In this document: one piece after another, positions 51,911 to 59,828 of the stretch | Layout: every line of letters begins with the position of its first letter | How positions within the stretch are numbered: the stretch's first letter is position 1 | Assembly (NCBI GenBank): GCA_005882275.1 | Contig: VBAK01000146.1 | Location: 1 to 59,828, forward strand | DNA from: Candidatus Segetimicrobium genomatis | Lineage (GTDB): Bacteria > Sysuimicrobiota > Sysuimicrobiia > Sysuimicrobiales > Segetimicrobiaceae | DNA length: 59,828 nucleotides | Reading direction: 5' to 3' | The notes under the pieces: generated by a model | Told to the model about the DNA's origin: nothing | Seen by the model: only the letters and a program-made list of their open reading frames with translations | Databases searched by the model: none | Program-made: the position numbers and the translations under genes

Positions 51911-54315
51911 GCGTCCTCACCGGAGCGCGCACGCGCGGCGGGGTGGGCGAGAGCGTCAGGCGGGTCGACGGCGCCCCCAAGGTCAAAGGCGCGTTTGCGT
52001 TCGCGAGCGACCTCTTTGCGGAGGGGATGCTCTGGGGGTACACGCTGCGGTGTCCGCACCCCAGCGCGCGCGTCCGGTCGATCGACATCTCGACCGCCCT
52101 GGTGACCCCCGGCGTGCACGCCGTGCTGCTCGCGGCCGATGTCCCCGGAAAGAAGACGTACGGGCTGGAGTTCGCCGACCAGCCGGTGCTGGCGCACGAC
52201 CGCGCGCGGTACGCGGGGGAGCCGGTCGCCGTGCTCGCCGCGGTCGATCCGGAGACCGCCCGGCGGGCGGCCGAGCGCATCGCGGTCACCTACGAGGTCC
52301 TGCCGGCGGTGACCGACATGGAGGAGGCCCTCGCGGCCGCCGCCCCGCGCGTGCACGACTTCGGGAACATCCTGCGCCACCTCCGCATCGTCCACGGCGA
52401 TCCCGACGCCCCCGCCGAGGTGTGGGTGGAGGGCTATTACGAGACGGGGATGCAGGACCAGGCGATGCTGGGGCCCGAGGCCGGCATGGCGATCCCCGCG
52501 GACGACGGCGGCGTCGATCTGTACGTGGCCACCCAGTGGCTGCACGTCGACCGCCAGCAGATCGCCCCCTGCCTCGCCCTCCCGCCCGACAAGGTGCGGC
52601 TGCACCTCGCCGGCGTCGGAGGGGCGTTCGGCGCCCGGGAAGACGTCAGCATGCACATCCATGCCTGCCTGCTCGCGCTGCGGACCCGCCGGCCGGTCAA
52701 GATGTCCTACGGCCGCGCGGAGTCGTTCTTCGGCCACGTGCACCGGCACCCGTCCCGGATCTGGATGCGGCACGGGGCGAAGCGCGATGGGACCCTCGTC
52801 TCCGTGCGCGCGCGCATCCTGCTCGACGGAGGGGCGTACGCGTCCTCGTCGGCGGCGGTGATCGCGAACGCCAGCACGTTCGCCACGGGACCGTACGAGG
52901 TGCCGAACGCCCTGATCGAGGGGACGTGCGTCTACACCAATAATCCGCCGTGCGGGGCGATGCGGGGCTTCGGCGCGGTCCAGGCCTGCGTCGCCTACGA
53001 AGCGCAGATGGACAAGCTGGCCGCGCGGCTCGGGCGGGCCCCCATCGACCTGCGCCTTCAGAACGCGCTGTCCACGGGGTCGCTCCTGGCCACCGGCCAG
53101 CTCGTGCAGGGGAGCGCGCCCGTTCGGGAGGTGATCCGGCGCTGCGCCGCCCTGCCGATGCCCGACCCCGCGCCCCGCGGTCCCCGGGCCGGGGGAGAAG
53201 GCCGCGCCTACCCGGGCGGCGCCGGGAACGTGTCGCGGGGAGAGGGGCTGCGGCGGGGCGTCGGGTTCGCGGTCGGATGGAAAAACCTCGGATACAGCGA
53301 GGGGTTCGACGACTCCTCCGAGGCGCGCGTCCGGCTCGCCGCCGGCCCGGGCGGGCCCCGGGCCGAGGTGGAGTGCGCGGCGGCCGAGGTGGGGCAGGGG
53401 ATCCATACGGTGCTCGTCCAGATCGTCCGCACCGAACTGGGCGTCGAATCCGTCGTGATCCAGCCGCCGGACACCCGGATCGGATCCGCGGGATCGACGT
53501 CGGCGTCCCGGCAGACGATGATGTCGGGCGGCGCGGTCCAGCTGGCGTGCCTCGCCGTCCGCGAGGCGCTGTTCGCCCGCGTGCGGCGGCAGGCGGCCGG
53601 GGAGGGGACGCGCCTCTCGGGCGATCTCGGGATCGAGGGCGGGCAGGTGTGCGCCGGCGGGGCGCCGCTGGCGCCGCTGGAACGGTTCTTGGACGAGCCG
53701 ATCGAGGCGACGCGGGTCTACCATCACCGCCGGACGCGTCCGCTCGATGCGGCCGGACAGGGCGACCCCCATGTGGCGTTCGCCTTTGCCGCGCAGCGCG
53801 CCGTCGTCGACGTGGACGCCGATCTCGGGCTGGTCCGCGTCGTCCAGATCGCGACGGCGCAGGACGTCGGCCGCGCGCTCAACCCCCAGAGCGTCTACGG
53901 CCAGATCGAGGGCGGAACCGCGCAGGGGTTGGGGCTGGCCCTCATGGAGGAAGTGCGGCTCCACGACGGGCTGATCGAAAACGCGTCGTTCACCGATTAT
54001 CTGATCCCGACGATCCTGGATATGCCGCCCGTCCTCGCCGCGCTCGTGGAGGAGCCCGAGCCGGGGCTCCCGTTTGGCGCGAAGGGGGCGGGCGAGCCGT
54101 CGACCGTCGTCTCGACCGCGGCGATCCTGGCCGCGCTGCGCGACGCGACCGGCCGCGACCTCCATCGGGCCCCGGTCCGCCCCGATGACCTGGCCGGGCT
54201 GACCCCGCCCGCGCCGCGCCGGGAGCCGCCCCCCTCGCCCGAGGTCCCGGGGCCCGCCCCGATCCCGAAATATCTCGGGCTGGAGGCCGGTCAGCAGGAG
54301 ATCATGGGCGGGTAG
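51907..54315 (+). CDS. Xanthine dehydrogenase, molybdopterin-binding subunit
   Basis: An 802-residue catalytic subunit of the xanthine-oxidase family. It has VRRVDGAPKVKGAFAFASDL at the start, GVGGAFGAREDVSMHIH, the AMRGFGAVQ segment and the catalytic Glu in GAKGAGEPSTVVSTA near the C-terminus. It hydroxylates hypoxanthine/xanthine to urate. The C-terminal 50 residues are Pro-rich. GTG 51907 overlaps the iron-sulfur gene. No XdhC-type sulfuration chaperone is present in the window. Confidence 0.92.
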   Translation: MSVLTGARTRGGVGESVRRVDGAPKVKGAFAFASDLFAEGMLWGYTLRCPHPSARVRSIDISTALVTPGVHAVLLAADVPGKKTYGLEFADQPVLAHDRARYAGEPVAVLAAVDPETARRAAERIAVTYEVLPAVTDMEEALAAAAPRVHDFGNILRHLRIVHGDPDAPAEVWVEGYYETGMQDQAMLGPEAGMAIPADDGGVDLYVATQWLHVDRQQIAPCLALPPDKVRLHLAGVGGAFGAREDVSMHIHACLLALRTRRPVKMSYGRAESFFGHVHRHPSRIWMRHGAKRDGTLVSVRARILLDGGAYASSSAAVIANASTFATGPYEVPNALIEGTCVYTNNPPCGAMRGFGAVQACVAYEAQMDKLAARLGRAPIDLRLQNALSTGSLLATGQLVQGSAPVREVIRRCAALPMPDPAPRGPRAGGEGRAYPGGAGNVSRGEGLRRGVGFAVGWKNLGYSEGFDDSSEARVRLAAGPGGPRAEVECAAAEVGQGIHTVLVQIVRTELGVESVVIQPPDTRIGSAGSTSASRQTMMSGGAVQLACLAVREALFARVRRQAAGEGTRLSGDLGIEGGQVCAGGAPLAPLERFLDEPIEATRVYHHRRTRPLDAAGQGDPHVAFAFAAQRAVVDVDADLGLVRVVQIATAQDVGRALNPQSVYGQIEGGTAQGLGLALMEEVRLHDGLIENASFTDYLIPTILDMPPVLAALVEEPEPGLPFGAKGAGEPSTVVSTAAILAALRDATGRDLHRAPVRPDDLAGLTPPAPRREPPPSPEVPGPAPIPKYLGLEAGQQEIMGG

Positions 54316-54317
54316 AC

Positions 54318-54986
54318 TTACGGGGAGGCGAAGCGGAAATTGGTGTATTCGGCCTTGAGGGACGCATCGAACCGGGTCGAGTGCAGCACCTGCTCGGTGA
54401 GCACCCAAATCCCGTGCATGAGGGAGTACCGCTGCTCGACATCGACGCGCCCCCACGTGTACTGGAGCGTCCCGTCGATCACCAGGCCTCGATCGTAGTC
54501 GATCCAGACGATCAGTCCCCGGGGATTGTTGTTGGGATCCCGGGCCTTGCCCTGGACCAGATAGTACCGGTCATCGTCAACGAGCTTCTCCCCGAGCACG
54601 GTGAGGTCGAACCTCGACAGAAACGTCCCCACCGGCTCGCTGGATTCGAACAGCCGGCCGACGACGTACTGGTTGATGGCGCCGCAGAACGTGCCGGCCG
54701 TCACCTCCCCGACGCTGAGCGTCTGGCGCCCCTGGTCGAGGCGCAGCGTTCCGCTGAACACGCAGTTGGGCCGCCCGCTCACCGGCTTCTCGATCCACAG
54801 CTTGAACACGGCGTCCGCGGTGCCGGAAATGGTCCCGCTCGCCGCCGACACGCGGGAGCGGACCTCCTCAGGGAGAGGCGGCTGGGCCGCGGTCCTCTCG
54901 CTCGGCAGCCCGAGGGTGACCACCAGGGCCGCAGCGGTGGCCGCGGCGCGCCAGAGCGGTGGCGGAGATGCCTGCATGTCCTTCAT
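54318..54986 (-). CDS. Secreted protein of unknown function
   Basis: A 222-residue exported protein: signal peptide (cleavage near ERTAAQPP), then a beta-rich domain with ADAVFKLWIEKPVSGRPNC, CVFSGTLRLDQGRQ and GLIVWIDYDRGLVIDGTL. It contains two Cys that could pair. It loosely recalls LolA-like outer-membrane sorting proteins, but I cannot assign it. It is convergent with the xanthine dehydrogenase gene and divergent from hyuB. ATG 54986 is preferred; ATG 54977 or an upstream start are possible. TATGCT just upstream could be a -10 box for a leaderless message. Confidence 0.6.
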   Translation of the reverse strand: MKDMQASPPPLWRAAATAAALVVTLGLPSERTAAQPPLPEEVRSRVSAASGTISGTADAVFKLWIEKPVSGRPNCVFSGTLRLDQGRQTLSVGEVTAGTFCGAINQYVVGRLFESSEPVGTFLSRFDLTVLGEKLVDDDRYYLVQGKARDPNNNPRGLIVWIDYDRGLVIDGTLQYTWGRVDVEQRYSLMHGIWVLTEQVLHSTRFDASLKAEYTNFRFASP

Positions 54987-55074
54987 CCTAGCATAGTTGG
55001 TCCGCGCGGCGAAGGAGAAGCGGGCCGGGAGCGGAACCATTCATCGAGCCCAGTCCAACACAGGGTCACTCCCG

Positions 55075-56754
55075 ATGCTCGACCGGATCACGGTCTCTGT
55101 GGTGCAGCACCGCTTCGTCGCCATTGTGGCCGAGATGGGCGAGGCGATGCTGCGCACCGCCTACTCCCAGATCTTGAATTCGAGCCGGGACTTCTCGACC
55201 GCCTTGTGCGACGGGCAGGGCCGGCTGGTGGCGCAGGCGGAGCACGTGCCGATCCACGTCGGCGGGCTCCCGTGGGCGGTGCGGGCCGTCCTCGAGGACT
55301 TCGAGGGCGGCCTCCGGCCCGGCGACCTCTTCCTCCTGAACGACCCGTACCACGGGGGCAACCACCTCCCGGACCTGACGGTGCTCCTCCCCGTCTTCGC
55401 GCACGGCCATCTGGCCTTCTGGTCGATCAACCGCGCCCACCAGAGCGACATCGGGGGCTCGACGCACGGCGCCTACAACCCCGCGGCGACCGAGATCTGG
55501 CAGGAAGGGATCCGGATCCCGCCCCTCAAGCTCTACGACGCCGGCGAGCTGCGCAAGGACGTGATGCAGATGATCGCGGCCAACGTGCGCCACTCGCAGG
55601 ACTTCCTCGGCGACCTGCGGGCGTCGATCGGCTCCGCCCGGCTCGGGGAGCGGCGTCTGCTCCGCCTCGTGGACGAGCACGGCGTCGATACGGTGGCGGC
55701 GGCGGTCGGGGAGATCCTGGACAGCACCGAGCGTCAGACCCGCGCCTGCATCCGCGCGTGGAAGGACGGGGTCTACCGCGGGATGGCCGTGCTGGACGAC
55801 GACGGCCACGGCGCCACCGACATCGCCATCCGGGCGACCGTGCGAAAGGCCGGAGACCAGCTGACGGTCGACCTGACCGAGAGCGATCCCCAGGTCGAAG
55901 GATTCGTGAACTCGTCGTACCCCAACACGATGTCGGCGGTCCACATGGCCCTGGCCTACCTGATCGACCCCGACATTCCGAAGAACGACGGGACGTTCCG
56001 CCCCCTGACCGTGCAGCTCAAGCAGGGGACCATCGTGTGGCCGCATCCCCCCGCGCCCGTGACCCTCTCGACGAACCACTGCGGTCAGGAGATCGCCGAG
56101 GCGGTGATCAAGGCGCTGGCCGGGGCGTGTCCGGAGCGCGCGATCGCGGGATGGGGACGCCGGTTCCGGATCTCCATCCGCGGGGTCGATCCCCGGACGC
56201 GGCGGCCGTTCATCTGGCACATGTTCCACGCCCGGCCCGGCGGCGGCGCGTCGGCCGCCGGGGACGGCTGGCCGTCGGCGGGGGAGGGACAGGCGGCCGG
56301 CGGCATCAAGTTCGGCAGCGTGGAGGTCACCGAGGTGCGGTTCCCGCTGTTCCTCGGGCGGCACGAGTTCCGGCCGGGCTCGGGCGGGGCCGGGCGCTTT
56401 CGAGGCGGGGTCGGGTCAATTTTGTCGATGAAGATGGAGACCGATGAGCCGGCGCGCGCCAACACCGCGGGTGATGGGGTCCGCCATGCCCCGTACGGAC
56501 TGTTCGGCGGCAAGGACGGCCTCCCGCATCGCTACCGGCTGGTCTCCCGCTCGGGATCCCGGTGGCTTGCGACCAAGGAGGTCGGGATTCCGGTTCGCCC
56601 CGGGGACGTCTTTCTCGTGGAGTCCTCCGGGGGCGGCGGCTACGGCGATCCGGCGGAGCGCGATCCCGCGGCGCGGGCCGCGGACCTGGACAACGGGTTC
56701 GTCGCCGGGAGACGCGCGCGGGCGGTGAGCCGGCCGCGGCGCGGGCGGCGCTGA
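55075..56754 (+). CDS. Hydantoinase/oxoprolinase B subunit
   Basis: A 559-residue HyuB-type subunit (hydantoinase B/oxoprolinase family). It starts DRITVSVVQHRFVAIVAEMG, and carries NSSRDFSTALCDGQGRLVAQ and LLNDPYHGGNHLPDLTVL, all family marks. It works with HyuA, 20 bp downstream, in ATP-dependent cleavage of a cyclic amide (5-oxoproline, N-methylhydantoin) or acetone-type carboxylation. Its place after the purine operon makes a hydantoin or allantoin-derived ring plausible, but this is inference. Confidence 0.92.
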   Translation: MLDRITVSVVQHRFVAIVAEMGEAMLRTAYSQILNSSRDFSTALCDGQGRLVAQAEHVPIHVGGLPWAVRAVLEDFEGGLRPGDLFLLNDPYHGGNHLPDLTVLLPVFAHGHLAFWSINRAHQSDIGGSTHGAYNPAATEIWQEGIRIPPLKLYDAGELRKDVMQMIAANVRHSQDFLGDLRASIGSARLGERRLLRLVDEHGVDTVAAAVGEILDSTERQTRACIRAWKDGVYRGMAVLDDDGHGATDIAIRATVRKAGDQLTVDLTESDPQVEGFVNSSYPNTMSAVHMALAYLIDPDIPKNDGTFRPLTVQLKQGTIVWPHPPAPVTLSTNHCGQEIAEAVIKALAGACPERAIAGWGRRFRISIRGVDPRTRRPFIWHMFHARPGGGASAAGDGWPSAGEGQAAGGIKFGSVEVTEVRFPLFLGRHEFRPGSGGAGRFRGGVGSILSMKMETDEPARANTAGDGVRHAPYGLFGGKDGLPHRYRLVSRSGSRWLATKEVGIPVRPGDVFLVESSGGGGYGDPAERDPAARAADLDNGFVAGRRARAVSRPRRGRR

Positions 56755-56774
56755 GCCGCGACTCGGGACGGTCA

Positions 56775-58814
56775 ATGTTTCGGATCGGCATCGACGTCGG
56801 GGGGACGTTCACCGACCTCGTCGCGGTCGATGAGGCCGGACGGGTGGCCCTGACCAAATCGGCGTCCACCCCCGACGATCCCTCGCGCGGCATCCTCGAA
56901 GGGCTGGGGCTGCTCGCCGGCGAGTTGGGGCGGGATCTGGCCGCGCTGCTGGCCGAGACCGACCGGCTCGTCCACGGGACCACGGTCGCCACGAACGCCC
57001 TGGTCGAGCGGAAAGGCGCGCGGGTCGGCCTGCTCACCACCGAGGGCCACCGCGACGTCCTCGAGATGCGCGAGGGGTTGAAGGAGGACCGGTACAACCT
57101 CCGGATGCCGCCGCCCGTCCCGCTGGTCCCCAGAGCGCTCAGGATCGGGATCCGCGAGCGCATCCGGTTCGACGGGACCGCCGCCGTTCCGCTGAGCCAG
57201 GCCTCCGTCGAGGCGGGGATCCGCGCGCTCGAGCGGGCGGGGGTGGAGTCGGTCGCGATCTGTTACCTCCACGCCTACCGCAACCCCCGTCACGAGGCCG
57301 CGACCCGGCGGAGGGTGGCCGAGCGCATGCCGGCCGCCTACATCTCCGTCTCCTCCGACGTCCTCCCCCAGATCAAGGAATACGAGCGGGTCTGCACGAC
57401 CGTCGTGAACGCCTACGTGGGGCCGGCCCTGTCCCGCTACCTCGGGATGCTGGCGACGCGGCTCACGGACGCCGGGTACCGCGGCGACGTCCTCATCATG
57501 CAGTCGCACGGCGGGGTGGCGGGGATCCAGGACTCCGTGCGGCTCGCGGCCGGGGCGATCCTGTCGGGCCCGGCCGGCGGCCTGGCGGGGAGCCGGTACT
57601 GCGCACGCCTCCTCGGGGGGGGCGACTTCATCACGTTCGACATGGGCGGCACCAGCACCGACATCGCTCTGCTCGAAGGGGGCGAGCCCCCCACCACCGG
57701 CGACAAGGTCGTCGGCGGGCACAAGGTGGCGCTTCCCAGCCTCGACATCCACACGCTCGGCGCCGGCGGCGGCTCGATCGCCCGCGTGGACCCCGGCGGC
57801 ATCCTCCACGTCGGACCGCAGAGCGCCGGCGCCGTGCCCGGGCCGGCCTGTTACGGCAGGGGCGGGTCCGCCGCGACCGTCACCGATGCCAGTGTGGTGC
57901 TGGGGTTCCTGGACCCGGCGAACTTCCTGGGGGGCCGCACGCCGCTGGACGCCGGGGCCGGACAGCGCGCGGTGGAACAGGTCGCCGGCCAACTCGGCTG
58001 CTCGGCCGTCGACGCCGCCGAGGGGATCCACAAGGTCGTCAACACCGCCATGGCCGAGGGGATCCGGATCGTCTCGGTGCGGCGCGGGGTCGATCCCCGC
58101 CGGTTTACCCTCCTCGCGTTCGGCGGAGCGGCCGGCCTCCACATCACCCAGGTCGCGCGTCAACTGGAGATCGGCCGCGTGGTCATCCCCCGTGTGGCCG
58201 CGGTGCTCTCCGCCTGGGGGATGCTCGCGACCGATCTGCGGTACGAGCTCGTGCGGACGCAGGTCGGGGAGGTGCACCGGGTGGGGGCGGCCGGTCTCGG
58301 CCGTCTCTTTGCGGAGATGGAGGCCGAGGGGCGGATGCGTCTCGGGGAGGCGGCGACGGGCGCGCCCCTCTTCCGGAAGTCGCTGGACATGCGGTATGGA
58401 GAGCAGATCTACGAGATCGGCGTGCCGCTCGACGGCCTGGCGATGGACGCGCCGGATCTGATCGATCAGGTCGTCGAGCGGTTCCGGCGCCGCCACGAGG
58501 CGCTCTATACCTACAGCGCCGAGGATCAGGACGTCGTGCTGGTCAATGCCCGCCTGACGATCGTCGGCGCGCTCCCGGTCACCCCGGTGGAACCGCGCGT
58601 GCCCGCCGCCGGGGCGGCGGCCCCGGCGAAGCGGCGGCGCGCCTATCTGGGCGCGTGGACCGAGGTTCCGGTCTACCGGTGGGATAGCCTGACACCCAAG
58701 GTCGAGGTCGGCGGGCCGGCGATCTTCGAGTCCGCGACGACGACGGTGGTGGTGCGCGCGGGCGACCAGGTCCGGGTGACGCCCTACGGCTGGCTCGACA
58801 TCCGGATGTCTTGA
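56775..58814 (+). CDS. Hydantoinase/oxoprolinase A subunit
   Basis: A 679-residue ATPase-fold subunit. The N-terminal phosphate loop is FRIGIDVGGTFTDLVAVD, then VHGTTVATNALVERKGARVG and DMGGTSTDIALLEGG, all part of the ASKHA-like core. Length is full for the family. ATG 56775 is 20 bp after hyuB, so the two are cotranscribed. It supplies ATP-driven activation of the amide substrate. Confidence 0.93.
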   Translation: MFRIGIDVGGTFTDLVAVDEAGRVALTKSASTPDDPSRGILEGLGLLAGELGRDLAALLAETDRLVHGTTVATNALVERKGARVGLLTTEGHRDVLEMREGLKEDRYNLRMPPPVPLVPRALRIGIRERIRFDGTAAVPLSQASVEAGIRALERAGVESVAICYLHAYRNPRHEAATRRRVAERMPAAYISVSSDVLPQIKEYERVCTTVVNAYVGPALSRYLGMLATRLTDAGYRGDVLIMQSHGGVAGIQDSVRLAAGAILSGPAGGLAGSRYCARLLGGGDFITFDMGGTSTDIALLEGGEPPTTGDKVVGGHKVALPSLDIHTLGAGGGSIARVDPGGILHVGPQSAGAVPGPACYGRGGSAATVTDASVVLGFLDPANFLGGRTPLDAGAGQRAVEQVAGQLGCSAVDAAEGIHKVVNTAMAEGIRIVSVRRGVDPRRFTLLAFGGAAGLHITQVARQLEIGRVVIPRVAAVLSAWGMLATDLRYELVRTQVGEVHRVGAAGLGRLFAEMEAEGRMRLGEAATGAPLFRKSLDMRYGEQIYEIGVPLDGLAMDAPDLIDQVVERFRRRHEALYTYSAEDQDVVLVNARLTIVGALPVTPVEPRVPAAGAAAPAKRRRAYLGAWTEVPVYRWDSLTPKVEVGGPAIFESATTTVVVRAGDQVRVTPYGWLDIRMS

Positions 58815-58899
58815 CGACCGCCCGGCAGGGGCGAGACGGGACGATGCCGTACGGTGTCGGGTGAATCTCGTTCCTCAGCGCATCCCAGGGAGGTGCGGA

Positions 58900-59550
58900 G
58901 TGGACGCCACTCAGCGAAACGGCGGCACGGCGGGCATCGTGGGCGCCGTCCTGCTTGTGCTGTTCCTGATCCTCACGATGGCCATGGGGATGGATCCGCA
59001 CACGGCCGGCGATCCCGCCCAGGCACTGGCCATGATCGCCTTGAAGCGCGGTCTGTGGAGGCTGGTGGGCATCGTTGGTACCCTTGCCGCCGCTCCTGGG
59101 ATCGTGTTTACGATTGGCCTCTCACACCGGCTCAAGGCGGGGGCCCCAACCAGAGCGGCCACCATTCTCTATTTCGTCACGGTGGGGCTGGGTGGGTATG
59201 CGCTCTCTTCCCTGCTCCAGTGGAAGGGCGGCCTTCAACTCGCCGACTACGCGGTGAAAGATCAGGTGGGGGCAGGCCATGCCTGGCTCGCCCTCCACGC
59301 GGCGGCCGGGGGCGCCCAGGTGCTTGGGAGTGGGTTCGTGGGGGCCGCGCTGCTCATTGCCGGATGGGCGGTCATCGAGACCGCCGCCCTCAATCCTATC
59401 GTGGGTTGGGTGGGGGTCATTGCGGGACTCCTGAACCTTGCGGGCGTGTTCGCCTCGGCGTCGTTCCCCGTGTTCCTCGGCACCATCGTCTTCGACGTCG
59501 TGTGGCTGGCCTGGGCCGGTGTCGAGCTGCGCCAGCCTCAAGAAGCCTGA
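58900..59550 (+). CDS. Polytopic membrane protein, unknown (DUF4386-like)
   Basis: A 216-residue protein with about six hydrophobic spans (GIVGAVLLVLFLILTMAMGM at the start). It resembles the DUF4386-type membrane proteins of unknown role. GTG 58900 has GGGAGG 7 bases upstream and is preferred over GTG 58861. It is convergent with the partial gene at the window end. Confidence 0.7.
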   Translation: MDATQRNGGTAGIVGAVLLVLFLILTMAMGMDPHTAGDPAQALAMIALKRGLWRLVGIVGTLAAAPGIVFTIGLSHRLKAGAPTRAATILYFVTVGLGGYALSSLLQWKGGLQLADYAVKDQVGAGHAWLALHAAAGGAQVLGSGFVGAALLIAGWAVIETAALNPIVGWVGVIAGLLNLAGVFASASFPVFLGTIVFDVVWLAWAGVELRQPQEA

Positions 59551-59565
59551 GGGCCGCCGGCATCG

Positions 59566-59828
59566 CTACACGCTGAACCCGCCGGCCAGTCCCAGTTCGT
59601 GGACGGCGTAGATATAGACCCCGGCGTTCCAGGCAAACGGAACTTCGGCGGTGTAGAATCGCCGGGTCACCGGCGTGCCGCCGGCATCGTACACCTCGTT
59701 CACCGCGTTGTAGCGCAGGTACCATTCCCCGATCCGGGCGAGGTCGGCAAAGGCGCCCTCCCGGTCCCCCTGCCGGGCTTTGGAGACCGCGCAGAGGGTG
59801 CCCAGCCACGGCCAGATCAGCGTCCGGT
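59566..59828 (-). CDS. Glycosidase-like protein, C-terminal fragment (5' part outside window)
   Basis: The minus-strand frame is open from the window edge to TAG at 59568-59566. It encodes at least 87 residues, including LIWPWLGTLCAVSKARQGD, ADLARIGEWYLRYNAVNEVY, then the motif EVPFAWNAGVYIYAVHELG. Alternating helical hairpins with aromatic residues resemble the end of six-hairpin glycosidases such as amylo-alpha-1,6-glucosidase. Only the last part is visible, so the call is tentative. Confidence 0.5.
   Translation of the reverse strand, partial: RTLIWPWLGTLCAVSKARQGDREGAFADLARIGEWYLRYNAVNEVYDAGGTPVTRRFYTAEVPFAWNAGVYIYAVHELGLAGGFSV

Noticed and set aside
50503-54456. Very long minus-strand open frame (1317 codons) opposite the xanthine dehydrogenase genes
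   Set aside because: High GC leaves antisense frames open. Its translation is Arg/Gly/Asp-rich without domains, and the plus strand encodes clear XdhA, XdhB and iron-sulfur subunits.

Overview
The window is about 60 kb of high-GC bacterial DNA, densely coding and read on both strands. GTG and TTG starts are common, and many genes overlap by 1-4 bases (TAATG, TGATG, ATGA, GTGA), so translational coupling is widespread. I saw no tRNA, rRNA, CRISPR array, transposase or phage gene. The content suits a free-living, probably soil or sediment, heterotroph from a GC-rich and perhaps uncultivated lineage: peptide-type ABC uptake, hydantoinase/oxoprolinase, purine breakdown, tricarballylate-type flavoprotein and secreted repeat proteins. 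I cannot name the phylum from this sequence.

Layout. 0-4.5 kb: the end-truncated gene of a secreted beta-helix protein, then a Fur/Zur-type regulator divergent from a znuA-znuC-znuB metal importer, with a clear promoter and an operator-like palindrome between them. 4.6-13 kb: two secreted HAF-repeat proteins flank a metabolic block of two cupins, a diiron protein, two medium-chain dehydrogenases and a class III aminotransferase. 13.3-14.5 kb: a MerR-type regulator and very small ORFs around a strong CACGTG palindrome. 14.5-24.8 kb: an SDR, an oligopeptide-type binding protein with two permeases (no ATPase in the window), a quinone-oxidoreductase-like MDR, an acyl-CoA ligase, a thioesterase, a VOC protein, an M24 peptidase and a 3-hydroxyisobutyrate-dehydrogenase-like enzyme.

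24.8-28 kb holds the most interesting locus. A minus-strand operon begins with a carboxymuconolactone-decarboxylase/AhpD-like gene whose CxxC motif reads Cys-Glu-Tyr-UGA. A hairpin with bacterial SECIS geometry follows the UGA at once, and the reading frame continues to a stop that overlaps the start of a CPBP protease-like gene. This looks like a selenoprotein. The third gene of that operon belongs to an unrecognised membrane-protein family with a second copy at 30 kb. A Tat-exported ferritin-like protein is divergent to it.

28-37 kb: a secreted amidohydrolase, a minus-strand operon of CopC-CopD fusion, lipoprotein, amino-acid-type binding protein and the second copy of the unknown membrane protein, then a tricarballylate-dehydrogenase-like flavoprotein with a two-subunit TPP decarboxylase. 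37-44 kb: a SPOR protein, an S9 peptidase, a DMT transporter, a MoeA-MobB fusion and FdhD (molybdenum cofactor functions). 44-47.4 kb: a cupredoxin and a large SBBP-repeat protein with a 46-proline tract. 47.7-54.3 kb: a tightly overlapped purine-catabolic operon carrying xanthine dehydrogenase, urate oxidase, OHCU decarboxylase and HIU hydrolase plus an aminotransferase, enough for xanthine to allantoin. 54.3-59.8 kb: an unknown secreted protein, hydantoinase B and A subunits, a membrane protein and the C-terminus of a glycosidase-like protein.

Functional names rest on recognising motifs in translated sequence. No database search was run.
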